A DNA stretch of 64,000 bases from Phytohabitans suffuscus (GCF_011764565.1 NZ_AP022871.1:7936320-8000319); one strand, 5' to 3'; shown: positions 9,098-18,979, counted from the first letter of the stretch. Notes: a model not told the origin generated them from the letters alone. Made by a program: numbers and translations.

Positions 9098-9598
9098 ATG
9101 ACCGAACCAGCCATGAGCGTCGACCCCGACGTCGACCTCCACGCGCCCGAGCAGCGGCGCGAGCTGCGCCCGAGCCCGTGGCCGGTGCTGGCCTCGATCT
9201 CGGCCGGCGGCGTGCTGGGCTCGCTGGCCCGGTACGGGCTGTCCGAGGCCCTCCCGCACCCGGCCGGCGGGTTCGCGTGGGCGACGTTCGCGGTGAACGT
9301 CTCCGGCTGCCTGCTCATCGGCGTCCTCATGGTCCTGGTCAACCAGGTGTGGAGCCGGCGGCGGCTGGTGCGGCCGTTCCTCGGCGTCGGCGTGCTCGGC
9401 GGCTACACGACGTTCTCCACCTACGTGGTCGACGCCCAGCGCGCGGTGGTGGCCGGCGCGCCGGAGACCGCCCTGCTGTACCTGGCCGCGACGCTGGCCG
9501 CCGCGCTGCTCGCGGTCTGGGCCGGCACCGCGGTCACCAGCGCGGCGGTCGGCCGGTGGCGGGCCCGGCCCGCCGGGGGAGAGGCGGGCGGCCGATGA
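9098..9598 (+). CDS. crcB: Fluoride channel subunit CrcB/Fluc, first copy
   Basis: A 166-residue member of the CrcB/Fluc fluoride channels, small four-helix membrane proteins that assemble as antiparallel dimers and export fluoride. Family hallmarks are GGVLGSLARYGLS in helix 1, FAVNVSGCLLIGVLM in helix 2 and GVLGGYTTFSTYVVD in helix 3. The N-terminus carries an extra charged tail of about 28 residues. GGAGGAG precedes the ATG. Its TGA overlaps the ATG of the second copy (ATGA), so the pair is co-translated and probably forms a heterodimer. No fluoride riboswitch was recognised upstream. Confidence 0.93.
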   Translation: MTEPAMSVDPDVDLHAPEQRRELRPSPWPVLASISAGGVLGSLARYGLSEALPHPAGGFAWATFAVNVSGCLLIGVLMVLVNQVWSRRRLVRPFLGVGVLGGYTTFSTYVVDAQRAVVAGAPETALLYLAATLAAALLAVWAGTAVTSAAVGRWRARPAGGEAGGR

Positions 9599-9957
9599 CC
9601 GTGCTGATGGTCGTGCTCGGCGCCGCCGTCGGCGCCCCGCTGCGCTACCTCGTCGACCGGTTCGTGCAGACCCGGCACGAGTCCGCCTTCCCGTGGGGCA
9701 CCCTCGCGGTCAACATCGGCGGGTCGGCGCTGCTCGGCTTCCTCGCCGGCCTCCCGGCGAGCCCGACCGTGATGGCCGCCCTCGGCACGGGCTTCTGCGG
9801 CGCGCTGACCACGTACTCGACGTTCAGCTACGAGACCCTCCGCCTGGTCCAGGACGGCGCCCGCTTCTACGCCGTCGCGAACCTCGCCGCCAGCCTCACC
9901 GGCGGGCTCGGCGCCGCGTACGTCGGGCTCGTCGTCGCCACCGCCGTCACCGGCTGA
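9595..9957 (+). CDS. crcB: Fluoride channel subunit CrcB/Fluc, second copy
   Basis: A 120-residue CrcB family protein with four membrane segments and the signatures GAPLRYLVDR, PWGTLAVNIGGSALLGFL and GFCGALTTYSTFSYET. It lacks the N-terminal extension of the first copy. The start codon lies inside the stop of the first copy. Actinomycetes often carry such paired crcB genes whose products work as a dimer. Confidence 0.93.
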   Translation: MTVLMVVLGAAVGAPLRYLVDRFVQTRHESAFPWGTLAVNIGGSALLGFLAGLPASPTVMAALGTGFCGALTTYSTFSYETLRLVQDGARFYAVANLAASLTGGLGAAYVGLVVATAVTG

Positions 9958-9969
9958 CTGCCGGCTCGG

Positions 9970-10887
9970 TCAGCAGGTGTGGGGCGGCGCGGCCGGCCCG
10001 GCCGTGCCGTGGAACGCGGGCAGGATCCGCTGGGCCAGCAGGTCCAGGCAGCGCCGGTCCGCGCCGTCGGGGAGCCGCAGGTAGACCCGGTCGGTGCCGA
10101 TCGCCTGGTACTGGCCCAGCGTGGCGAGCGCCTCGAAGAGCGTGTCGTCCGCGCGCCGGTGCGGGGCGGAGGCGGGCGGCAGGGCGAGCGCGACGGATCG
10201 CCCCAGCGGCGCCCGGTCGGGCGGGCGCCGCTCGGGCCGGGCGCTGGCGTCGTCGGCGTCCCAGTACTGCCGGACCGTGTGGTCGAGGCCGCGAAACGGG
10301 ACGTTGACCTCGTCGGCCCACCGGGCGGCCAGGTAGCTCGTGGTGTGCCGCCCCGGACCGGAGATGATCAGCGGTGGCCCGGGCCGCTGGGCCGGCACGG
10401 CGGCCGGGTGGTTCAGCACCGTGTGGTACCGGCCGGTGAACGTGAACCGCTCGCCCGGCGGCGTCCACCACAGGCCGGTGATCACCGCGAGCGTCTCGTC
10501 GAGCCGGGTGAAGCCCTCGTTCATCGGCGGGAGCAGGCCGCCGGCCGGGCCGCTGTCGACCCGGACGGCGGCGAGCCCGATCTCCAGGCGCCCGCCGCTG
10601 CGCCGGTCGAGCGCGGCGGCCGCGACCGCGACCTGCGCCGGAACCGCGAGGTGGGCGGGCTGCAGGAGGATGCCGAGCCGGAGCCGCCGGGTGCCCCGGG
10701 CCATCGCCGCGACCGCCGCCCACGCGTCGTCGCGGCCAAACCGAGCACTGTGGACGTTCGACCGGCGCGGGCCCGGCGCGGCCAGGATCAGGCCGTCGAA
10801 GCCGTGCCGCTCCACAGCCTTGGCCAGGCCGACCAGCCGCCGCGTGCCGGCGCCGGGCCCCTGGTAGGCGTAGAGCCAGACCCTCAT
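9970..10887 (-). CDS. LLM class flavin-dependent oxidoreductase
   Basis: A 305-residue luciferase-like TIM-barrel protein that should use reduced F420 or FMN. Characteristic parts are the first strand MRVWLYAY, the RLRLGILLQPAHLAVPAQVA stretch following strand 4, SGGRLEIGLAAV and GPPLIISGPGRHTTSYLAARWADEVNV. The substrate is unknown. It lies tail-to-tail with the crcB pair and divergent from the lipoprotein gene at 11019. Confidence 0.85.
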   Translation of the reverse strand: MRVWLYAYQGPGAGTRRLVGLAKAVERHGFDGLILAAPGPRRSNVHSARFGRDDAWAAVAAMARGTRRLRLGILLQPAHLAVPAQVAVAAAALDRRSGGRLEIGLAAVRVDSGPAGGLLPPMNEGFTRLDETLAVITGLWWTPPGERFTFTGRYHTVLNHPAAVPAQRPGPPLIISGPGRHTTSYLAARWADEVNVPFRGLDHTVRQYWDADDASARPERRPPDRAPLGRSVALALPPASAPHRRADDTLFEALATLGQYQAIGTDRVYLRLPDGADRRCLDLLAQRILPAFHGTAGPAAPPHTC

Positions 10888-11018
10888 CGTCGCCCGCTTC
10901 GCCGGTGCTCGGTCACCCCGCCATCCTCTCCCGCCCACGCCCTGGCCGCCGGCCGAGCCGGCTAAGCGTAGGGAAGCTCCCGATTCCACCGGCTCGCCGC
11001 GAACCTAGCGTCGAGAGC

Positions 11019-11546
11019 ATGGCTTACCTCAAGAGAACTGGCACGCGGGCCAGGCTCGCACCGGTGGCGGTCGCCCTGCTCCTGGCCGCGTCCGCGTGCG
11101 GCGGCGACGCGGGCACCGGATCCGGCACCGGCACGGGCGACGCCGCCGACGTGGGCCTGCCCGGCGGCGACCTCAACACGACCGTCCCCGCGTGCCCGTT
11201 CACGGCCGAGAAGATCAGCGAGTTCGTCGGCAAGCCCATGGTGGACGAGGGGAACTGCCTCTTCGGCGACGGCAAGGGCGTGGGCAGCGTCACCATCACG
11301 GTCTCGTCCCAACTGGCCGGCTCGACCACGTACGACTACCAACGCCGCACCGCCGGCGAGTCGCACGCCAAGGTCACCGACCTCCAGAAGGGCGACCGCG
11401 CCTACATCGCCGTGGACGACATCAAGGCCGAAGCGGTCCTGATCGGCAAGGGCGGCAGCTACACGCTCCTCATGTCCAGCCTGAGCCTAGAACCCGCCGC
11501 CTACGAACGAGCCCTCCAGGCGATGCTGGACGCGATCCCCGGCTGA
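11019..11546 (+). CDS. Small lipoprotein, DUF3558-like
   Basis: A 175-residue secreted lipoprotein: the signal peptide RLAPVAVALLLAASAC ends in a lipobox with the modified Cys at about position 26. A Gly/Thr-rich linker and a compact domain follow, with PACPFTAEKISEFVGKP and the pair of cysteines ACPF/NCLFGD typical of DUF3558-type mycobacterial and streptomycete lipoproteins. The function of that family is unknown. The next stretch, a 57-58-bp conserved box, starts 40 nt after the stop. Confidence 0.75.
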   Translation: MAYLKRTGTRARLAPVAVALLLAASACGGDAGTGSGTGTGDAADVGLPGGDLNTTVPACPFTAEKISEFVGKPMVDEGNCLFGDGKGVGSVTITVSSQLAGSTTYDYQRRTAGESHAKVTDLQKGDRAYIAVDDIKAEAVLIGKGGSYTLLMSSLSLEPAAYERALQAMLDAIPG

Positions 11547-11586
11547 CCAAGGCCCGAAGAAGGACCCCAAACCCAGCAAACGCCGA

Positions 11587-11644
11587 GCTACCGCGACGTC
11601 CGCGGTCGGTCCGGACCGTTGCTCCCGCGGCCTCACCCTCCGCG
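11587..11644 (+). repeat. P box, copy 1 (58 bp)
   Basis: The box begins GCTACCGCGACGTCCGCG and ends CCTCACCCTCCGCG, with an internal CGGTCCGGACCG palindrome. It starts 40 nt after the stop of the lipoprotein gene, in the same orientation. Other copies are at 38549, 60313, 44804 (minus) and 39928 (minus). Confidence 0.85.
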
Positions 11645-11798
11645 CCTCCCCAGCGTCCGGCTCCCGGATCGCGGTCGGTCGCCCTTCCCCTGGTTCAGGT
11701 TCGACCGGACGGCGCGGCGCCCGCGGTGGTCGCGGAGAAACCCTCCGGGGTCAGGGTCCGCCTCATCCCCGTTGGCCGGTGGATCGTGGACGGCTGTT

Positions 11799-11814
11799 CC
11801 CCCCCCCCCCCCCC
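11799..11814. repeat. Run of sixteen C residues
   Basis: A C16 homopolymer sits within the mosaic, directly after a half B-type hairpin arm and followed by GGGG. The length is likely unreliable, given the homopolymer errors elsewhere. Confidence 0.9.
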
Positions 11815-11990
11815 GGGGAAGGGGCGGCGTCACCGTGGACAGACCCGCACCCTGGCCCCGGAAGGTCTGGAGCGGTTCCTGTCCGTCCATATTCCGGAGT
11901 CGGAGTGCGTGTCTGTCCACAGTGGTCTTTGTAGGTGTCCGGTTTCTGCCGGTTGGTCGGCTGGCCGCGGGGCCTGAGGGGATCGGCGCG

Positions 11991-12044
11991 GCGGATCGTG
12001 GTACGGATCCGCCCCCAGGAGGGCGGTTTCATACCACGATCCGC
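11991..12044. repeat. Hairpin A1
   Basis: Perfect 13-bp outer arms GCGGATCGTGGTA / TACCACGATCCGC enclose an inner CGGATCCGCCC / GGGCGGTTT half-palindrome. This is the forward orientation of family A. Confidence 0.9.
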
Positions 12045-12357
12045 CGAGACGCATAGCTTCCCCACCCTCGGCGCGGGGGCGGGGAACTGTGGCGAGCGAC
12101 CGGTTCCACCTGATCGTGGACGTGAGCCGCCCTCCTGGGACTCTGCCGGCTACTTCGAGGACTGCTGTGACCTGTGGAAACGTGGGCGGGAGAGTTGCTG
12201 ACCGTGCGTGTCTGGCCGCTGGGTCGCCGCGGTGGCTTGCTGCCACTGTTTCGGCGCAGGTCGCGTCGGCGAGGGGTGTCTGTGGAGTTTCGGGGGTCGG
12301 GGTCCGTGCGGCGGGGGCCGGTCCTTGATCGGCGTCGCTGTTGGCTGGCTCTGGGCA

Positions 12358-12405
12358 GATCGTGGTACCTGGCTGCCGCTGGAGGGCCAGCTGTGTACCA
12401 CGATC
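12358..12405. repeat. Hairpin A2 (variant A')
   Basis: Eleven-bp arms GATCGTGGTAC / GTACCACGATC enclose a different inner stem (CTGGC / GCCAG). It is nearly identical to A5 at 39427-39474 when one of them is inverted, and the flanks match too. Confidence 0.88.
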
Positions 12406-13252
12406 CGTGTCTTGGGTTGATCTCGAAGCGTCGATCACGGGAAAGGGGGCGGGCAGTGCGGTGATCGTTCGCCCGGACTCAGCGTGATCTGCCGGCAGGG
12501 CATGGTTTGGGTAAACGATCGCCAGTGCCAGCGCGACACCCACCTCGGCCCCGAAGGCTCTCTAGGCGGACATTTCCACAGGTCATGGGCCCGACCCAAT
12601 TGGCCGGCAGAGTCCGATAGGGGCTACTGGCATCCACGATCAGCCGGTAAATGCTGACAAACCGGACCTGAGCCCGGAAAGTCCTCAGGCCGTTGCTCCC
12701 CGGCCTCGCTCTCCGCGATCCAACACGCACCCCGGCCGGCGGCGCCCTCGCGCCCTGCGTTCTGCGCCCTCTGCCCCGGGCGTCCTGCGCCCGCCCTGCC
12801 CTCCGCGCGCCGCGCCGTTCGCGCCCGCGCCCGGTGGCGGCTGGCGGGTGGTTGGGGCCCCAAGCGCGGCGCGGGCGTCGGAACGGATCCTCGGGTCGTG
12901 CGGTGAGCTGACAGAACGGGAGGAACCGGCGTTCGTGTCGATCGCCGTGGATCGGTCCGGGCCCGGCTCCGGAAGGTCGGTCGGAGTCCGGTTCGGGTTC
13001 GGGGCGTTCGCTGCCGTGGGCCTCGCGGCGGGCGTCGCGGCAGCTCGAAGTGCTCCTCGGGGGTGGATCCGGGGGAACGACAAATTTACATGCATCGATT
13101 ACTATCGGGACGGGAGCCGCAGCGCGGTCGCAGGCAACGCGGCCGTGTCGCCCGCATGTTCTACGCCCGTCACGTCGACCGGTGCGTGTCTCCTCGATGG
13201 CCCAGGACGTCACCGAGCGGCATCGCGTGCCGGCCTACCAACTGGAGCATCC

Positions 13253-14328
13253 ATGAGAGTTTCCCGAAGAGTCGGCCGCCTGGCGGCCGCTGTGGTCACC
13301 GTCCTCGCCGCCGCGCTGACGATGGTCGTCGTCACCCAGGCCAGCCCGGCCTCGGCGCACGGTTCCGTCACCGACCCGCCGTCGCGCAACTACGGCTGCT
13401 GGGAGCGTTGGGGCAGCGACCACCTCAACCCCAACATGGCGCAGACCGACCCGATGTGCGCGCAGGCCTGGCAGGCCAACCCCAACACGATGTGGAACTG
13501 GAACGGGCTGTACCGCGAGAACGTCGGCGGCAACCACCAGGCGGCTGTGCCGGACGGCCAGCTCTGCAGCGGCGGGCGCACCCAGGGCGGGCTCTACGCC
13601 TCGCTCGACGCGGTCGGGGCGTGGGTCGCGAAGCAGATCCCTAACAACTTCACGCTGACCCTGACGGACGGCGCCCGGCACGGTGCCGACTACATGCTGA
13701 TCTACATCACCAAGCAGGGCTTCGACCCGACCCGCCAGGCGCTCACCTGGGGCAGCCTGGACCTGGTCCTGCGCACCGGCAGCTACCCGACCACCGGGCT
13801 CTACCAGGCGCAGGTCAACGCGGGCAACCGCACCGGGCGGCACGTCGTCTACACGATCTGGCAGGCGAGCCACCTCGACCAGCCGTACTACCTGTGCAGT
13901 GACGTGATCTTCGGGGCGGCGGCACCAACCCGACCACGCCGCCGGCCACGCCGCCGCCGACCACGCCGGGCACGTCGCCGCCGCCGGTCACCACGCCGCC
14001 GCCGGTGACCACCCCGCCGCCCGGCGGGGGTGCCTGCACCGCGACGTACGCGAAGACGAGCGAGTGGGGCGGCGGCTTCAACGCCGACGTCACGGTCCGC
14101 GCCGGCAACGCCGCCATCTCCGGGTGGACGGTGCGCTGGACCTGGCCCAACGGCCAGAGCATCACCAGTTCCTGGAACGCGTCGATAACCGCGAGCGGCT
14201 CGTCGATCACCGCCACGAACGCCGCGTACAACGGCGCGCTGGCGGCGAACGCCTCGACGAGCTTCGGCTTCACCGGCACCTGGAACGGCACGAACACCTC
14301 ACCGACCCTGACCTGTACGGCCAGGTAG
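13253..14328 (+). CDS. AA10 lytic polysaccharide monooxygenase with C-terminal CBM2 (one-base frameshift in linker)
   Basis: Secreted copper enzyme that oxidatively cleaves cellulose or chitin. The signal peptide ends ASA and exposes the N-terminal His of the mature enzyme (HGSVTDPPSRNYGCWERW), the first ligand of the copper histidine brace. The AA10 domain covers about residues 36-220 and includes GRHVVYTIWQASHLDQPYYLCSDVIF. A Thr/Pro linker leads to a CBM2-type cellulose-binding domain (about 258-358: CTATYAKTSEWGGGFNADVTVRNA-like start, WTVRWTWPNGQ). The frame breaks at the GGGG run 13913-13916. One extra G gives an uninterrupted 358-residue protein, so the gene is probably intact. Cellulose is the likelier target because of CBM2. 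A strong terminator follows. Confidence 0.88.
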
Positions 14329-14332
14329 TGGC

Positions 14333-14372
14333 GGCGGGGGCGGCACCGGTTCGGTGCCGCCCCCGCTGGGGC
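14333..14372 (+). terminator. Rho-independent terminator after the LPMO gene
   Basis: A very stable stem with arms GCGGGGGCGGCACCG / CGGTGCCGCCCCCGC and a short loop ends at about 14366. It is followed by TGGGGCTTTT. It closes the LPMO transcript. Confidence 0.8.
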
Positions 14373-14463
14373 TTTTGTCGGCACTGACGAAACTTCTGTA
14401 ATGACAGACCGCGACTATTGACGGAGACATCGATGCCGGTGCAATATTTCGGCACGATGTCGC

Positions 14464-14475
14464 GAAAGCGCTCTC
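14464..14475. promoter_or_regulatory. Possible LacI-type operator GAAAGCGCTCTC
   Basis: A near-palindrome centred on AGCGCT lies about 100 nt upstream of the ThuA fusion gene, in a relatively AT-rich region. The shape recalls actinobacterial LacI-family sites with an AGCGCT core. Assignment is tentative. Confidence 0.3.
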
Positions 14476-14576
14476 TGAGCACCGCCGCGTGGCGGCGGGG
14501 AGGGCCGTCGGTGTCGCTGGCGTGATCGGCGCACGCCTGTCTGCAAGTCGTACGACAGGAAGCGAGACCCCCGATC

Positions 14577-17500
14577 ATGTTCCGAAGATTGGCGTTCTGT
14601 GTGGCCATCCTCCTGGCCGCTGTCGGCTTCACCGCTGTCCCGGCACAGGCCGCGGCCGACTTCAACGTATTGATCTTCAGCAAGACCGCCGGCTTCCGGC
14701 ACGACTCGATCCCCGCCGGCATCGCGGCGATCCAGCAGCTCGGCGCGCAGAACAACTTCACGGTCGAGGCCACCGAGGACGCGGCCCAGTTCAACGCCAC
14801 CAACCTCGCCCGCTTCCAGGCGGTCATCTGGCTCTCCACCACCGCGGACGTGCTCAACGCCGCGCAGCAGACGGCGTTCGAGAACTACGTCCGGGCCGGC
14901 GGCGGCTACGCGGGCGTGCACGCCGCGTCCGACACCGAGTACGACTGGCCCTGGTACGGCAACCTGGTCGGCGCCTACTTCGCCAGCCACCCCGCGAACC
15001 AGAACGCCACCGTGCGCATCGAGGACACCACGCACCCGTCGACCGCCGGCCTGCCCGTGGCCTGGAACAGGCACGACGAGTGGTACAACTACCGGACCAA
15101 CCCGCGCTCGCAGGTGCACGTGCTGGCCACATTGGACGAGAGCACCTACACCGGCGGCTCGATGGGCGGCGACCACCCGATCGCCTGGTGCCGCGGCTAC
15201 GACGGCGGCCGCTCCTGGTACACCGGCATGGGCCACACCATCGAGAGCTACGCCGAGGCCAACTTCCGCACCCACCTGCTCGGCGGCATCCGGTACGCGG
15301 CGCAGGGCACCGGCAACTGCTCGACCGGCCAGCCGCCGCAGGCCGGCTACAGCCAGGTGACCCTGGCCAAGGGCGTGGCCGAGGTCGGCGAGCCGATGGG
15401 CCTGACCGTGCTGCCCAACCGGGGCGCGCTGCACACCTCCCGCGACGGCACGATCCGCTACACCGACGTGGCCGGCAACACCAAGGTGGCGCTGACCCTC
15501 CCGGTGTACACGCACGACGAGGAGGGCCTGCAGAGCATCAAGGCCGACCCCAACTTCGCCACCAACCGCTGGGTGTACGTGTACTACGCGCCGCCGCTGT
15601 CCACCCCGGCCGGCGACGCGCCGGCGACCGGCACCGCGGCCCAGTTCGCGCCGTTCAACGGGGTCAACCGGCTGTCCCGGTTCACGGTCAACGCGGACTT
15701 CACGCTCGACCCCAACTCGGCGGTCACGATCCTGGACGTGCCGACCAGCCGCGGCATGTGCTGCCACGTCGGCGGCGACATCGACTTCGACGCGGCCGGC
15801 AACCTCTACCTGTCGACCGGTGACGACACCAACCCGTTCGACTCCAGCGGGTACACCCCGATCGACGAGCGGGCCGACCGCAACCCGGCCTTCGACGCGC
15901 AGCGCACCTCGGGCAACACCAACGACCTGCGCGGCAAGGTCCTGCGCATCCGGCCCAACGCCGGCGGCGGGTACAGCGTCCCGGCGGGCAACATGTTCGC
16001 CCCGGCACCGCCAACACCCGCCCCGAGATCTACGCGATGGGCTTCCGCAACCCGTTCCGGATGAGCGTCGACAAGGCGACCGGCGCGGTCTACCTCGGCG
16101 ACTACGGCCCGGACGCCGGCACCAGCAGCCCCACCCGCGGCCCGGCCGGCAACGTCTCGTTCGAGCGCATCACCCAGCCCGGGAACTACGGCTGGCCGTA
16201 CTGCTCGAACTACAACACCCCGTACATCGACTTCCAGTTCCCGTCCGGCCCCTCGGGCGCCGCGTTCAACTGCACCGGCGGCCCGGTGAACAACTCGCGC
16301 AACAACACCGGCCTCACCCAGCTCCCGCCGTCCCAGGCGGCCTGGCTGCCGTACGGCGGTGGGCAGGACCCGCCGGCGCTGTGCTGCGGCAGCCTCTCGC
16401 CGATGGGTGGCGTGGTCTACAACTACAGCGCCTCGCTCGCCTCGGACGTGAAGTTCCCCGCGGCGATGAACGGCCGGGTCTTCCTCGGCGAGTTCGGCCG
16501 TAGGTGGGTCAAGACGGCCACCGTCACCGGCTCCGGCGGCGCCGGCACCATCGAGGCGTTCCCGGCCTACACCGGCACCCAGGTGATGGACCTGGAGTTC
16601 GGGCCGGACGGCGCCCTGTACGTCCTCGACTACGGCACCGGCTGGTTCGGCGGCGACGCCAACTCGGCCCTGTACCGCATCGAGTACAACACCGGCACCG
16701 GCCGGGCGCCGATCGCCTCCGCGTCCGCCAACCCGACGAGCGGGAACGCGCCGCTGACCGTGCAGTTCAGCTCGGCCGGCTCCAGCGACCCGGACGGCGA
16801 CGCCATCACGTACGCGTGGGACTTCACCACGAACGGCAGCACCGACTCGACCGCGGCCAACCCGTCGTTCACCTACACGGGCAACGGCGAGTTCACGGCC
16901 ACGCTCACGGTGCGGGACAGCACCGGCCGCAGCTCGACGGCGAGCGTGGTGATCGGGGTGGGCCGGCCGACGGTCACGCTCGCCCAGCCGCTCAACGGCC
17001 GGCTGTTCAACTTCGGTGACGCCATTCCCTTCCAGGTCACGGTGAGCGACCCGAACTCGCCGACGGTCGACTGCTCGCGGGTACGGGTCAACTACATCCT
17101 CGGCCACGACAGCCACGGCCACCCGATCAGCAGCGCGACCGGGTGCTCGGGCACGCTACAGACCACTGTGGACGGTGAGCACGACGCCAACGCCAACATC
17201 TTCGGCGTCATGGTCGCCGAGTACACGCCGGTCGGCTCCACCACGCCGGTCACCTCGACCCAGGCCGTGATGCAGCCGCGGACCCGCCAGGCCGAGCACT
17301 ACAGCGGCCAGCAGGGCACCACGGTCGTGGCCAAGCCGTCCGCCAACGGCGGCAACGCGGTCGGATACATCGAGAACGGCGACTGGATCTCGTTCACGCC
17401 GTACAACCTGAGCGGGGTCACGTCCTTCACCGCGCGGGTCGCCTCGGCCGGCGTCGGCGGCACCATCTCCCTGCGTACCGGCTCGGCCACCGGCCCCGTC

Positions 17501-18466
17501 GTCGGCACGGCGACGGTCGCGCCGACCGGCGGCTGGGAGACCTGGACCGACGTCACCGGCACGGTCACCCCGCCGGCCGGCACGCAGAACCTGTTCCTGG
17601 TGTTCACCGGCGGTGCCGGGTCGCTGTTCGACATCGACTCGTTCACGTTCGGCGCCGGTACGCCACCGCAGTCGGGCAACCTCGCGCTGAACAAGCCGGC
17701 GACGGCGTCCAGTGTGGAGGCCGCGGAGTACCCGGCGTCGGCGGCGGTGGACGCGTCGGCGACGACGCGCTGGGCGAGTGCCTTCTCCGATCCACAGTGG
17801 ATTCAGGTGGATCTGGGTGCGACGTACAGCATCGATCGGGTGCGGTTGGTGTGGGAGGCGGCGTACGGTTCGGCGTACCAGATCCAGACGTCGGCGAATG
17901 GTTCGACGTGGACGACGGTGCGTTCGATCACCGGTGGCAATGGTGGTGAGGACGACAACACCGGGTTGGGTGCGTCGGGCCGTTATGTGCGGATCTACGG
18001 CACGGCTCGGGGTACGGCGTGGGGGTACTCGCTGTTCACCTTCGAGGTGTACGGCGGCGGCAGCCCACCGCCGACCCCGACGAACGTGGCCCTGAACAAG
18101 CCGGCCACGGCGTCCAGTGTGGAGGCCGCGGCCTACCCCGCGTCGGCGGCGGTGGACGCGTCGGCGACGACGCGCTGGGCGAGTGCCTTCTCCGACCCGC
18201 AGTGGATTCAGGTGGATCTGGGTGCGACGTACAGCATCGATCGGGTGCGGTTGGTGTGGGAGGCGGCGTACGGTTCGGCGTACCAGATCCAGACGTCGGC
18301 GAATGGTTCGACGTGGACGACGGTGCGTTCGATCACCGGTGGTAACGGCGGTGAGGACGACAACACCGGGTTGGGTGCGTCGGGCCGTTATGTGCGGATC
18401 TACGGTACGGCTCGGGGGACAGCGTGGGGGTACTCGCTGTTCACCTTCGAGGTCTACGGCAGCTAG
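14577..18466 (+). CDS. Secreted ThuA / PQQ-type sugar dehydrogenase / PKD / CBM6 / 2x CBM32 protein (one-base frameshift)
   Basis: After a signal peptide (ending PAQA) come several domains. A ThuA-like domain spans about residues 28-245 (FNVLIFSKTAGFRHDSI, GGGYAGVHAASDTEYDW). A soluble glucose/sorbosone dehydrogenase-type beta-propeller spans about 255-710 (VLPNRGALHTSRDG, MCCHVGGDIDFDAAGNLYLSTGDD, GFRNPFRMSVD, GNYGWPYC, LEFGPDGALYVLDYG). A PKD domain (711-790), a linker domain, a CBM6-like domain (about 904-1030) and two F5/8-type C (CBM32) domains follow. At the CCCC run 16000-16003 the frame shifts. One added C restores a continuous 1296-residue protein. Its position behind an LPMO suggests an extracellular sugar oxidation or electron-donation role; that is inference. 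The two CBM32 units are almost identical in DNA and use T/G-ending codons unlike the rest of the gene. Confidence 0.82.
17685..18458. repeat. Two near-identical CBM32-coding units, 405-bp period
   Basis: Units 17685-18053 and 18090-18458 differ at only a handful of positions. Both show codon choices (GGT, CGT, GAT, TTG) unlike the C-ending codons of the preceding domains. This points to recent duplication or gene conversion of an acquired cassette. Confidence 0.85.
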
Positions 18467-18478
18467 CCGCCGGGCCCA

Positions 18479-18512
18479 GCGGACGCCGTCGCCCTCGGGT
18501 GGCGGCGTCCGC
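18479..18512. terminator. Hairpin between convergent genes
   Basis: Ten-bp perfect arms GCGGACGCCG / CGGCGTCCGC flank a loop of about 14 nt. The hairpin lies between the ThuA fusion stop and the ArsR-type gene stop. It is well placed as a bidirectional terminator, although no T run follows. Confidence 0.65.
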
Positions 18513-18524
18513 GCCGTTGCGGGG

Positions 18525-18857
18525 CTACCCGGCGCCGGCGCGCAGGTCGCCGAGCAGCTCGGCCTGGCTGGTCAGGACCTCGGTGAGGATCCGGCGGGCG
18601 ACCGCGAGCAGCTCCGCCACCTGCGGGCTGACCAGCGAGTAGTACACGGCCGACCCGTCGCGGCGGGTGACCACGAGGTTGGCGCGGCGCAGGACGGCCA
18701 GCTGCTGGGACAGGTGTGCCGCCTCGATGCCGATCTCGGGCAGCAGCTCGGAGACCGCGTGCTCCCGGACCGCCAGCAGCTCCAGCACCCGGATCCGGGC
18801 CGGGTGCCCCAGCGTCTTGAAGAACTCGGCCTTGACCTGGTACAGCGGTGCGCTCAC
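18525..18857 (-). CDS. ArsR/SmtB-family winged-helix regulator
   Basis: A 110-residue DNA-binding protein. The winged helix covers most of it: FFKTLGHPARIRVLELLAVREHAVSELLPEIGIEAAHLSQQLAVLRRANLVVTRRDGSAVYYSL. No cysteine-based metal site (CxC) is present, so it is probably not a classical arsenic or cadmium sensor. It starts at a GTG. The AT-rich divergent region 18860-19094 contains nested inverted repeats that are candidate operators. The target gene is unknown and may be the LC7 gene opposite. Confidence 0.85.
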   Translation of the reverse strand: MSAPLYQVKAEFFKTLGHPARIRVLELLAVREHAVSELLPEIGIEAAHLSQQLAVLRRANLVVTRRDGSAVYYSLVSPQVAELLAVARRILTEVLTSQAELLGDLRAGAG

Positions 18858-18934
18858 ACGACCACCCCTTCCAGGGGGACACGCTACGGGGCCGTTGCCC
18901 GGCCGGGGAGATCATGCACGGTGGTGGCGTGACA

Positions 18935-18979
18935 CTTTCCGACTTCACAAGTTGCGAAGTTTGGCAACTAGTTGGAAAG
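18935..18979. promoter_or_regulatory. Nested inverted repeats, candidate ArsR-type operator/promoter
   Basis: In an unusually AT-rich patch, three arm pairs nest or overlap: CTTTCC/GGAAAG (18935-18940 and 18974-18979), ACTTC/GAAGT, and GTTGC/GCAAC (18951-18955 and 18964-18968). They lie between the divergent ArsR-type and roadblock/LC7 genes. Confidence 0.5.

Larger units (their letters stand above)
11547..13252. repeat. Gene-free mosaic of dispersed intergenic modules (cluster 1)
   Basis: No coding region is supported here. Modules recurring in the other four clusters are a P box (11587-11644), a half B hairpin near 11782, a C16 tract, a TGTCCACAGTGG motif near 11909, hairpins A1 and A2, and a degraded inverted P box near 13030. 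The part 12120-12560 is closely matched, in opposite orientation, by 39270-39720. The last 170 bp upstream of the LPMO contains an AT-rich stretch (about 13079-13104) that may be its promoter. Confidence 0.8.

Noticed and set aside
11547..13252. Several open frames of 70-290 codons in the mosaic clusters
   Set aside because: They are rich in Arg/Pro/Gly, have no ribosome sites or domains, are interrupted differently in each repeat copy, and cross hairpins and P boxes. The same holds in the other four clusters.
13913..16003. Programmed ribosomal frameshifting in the LPMO and ThuA genes
   Set aside because: The sites are plain G/C runs without slippery heptamer plus pseudoknot. The same defect occurs in at least six other genes of diverse function, so sequencing error explains it better.
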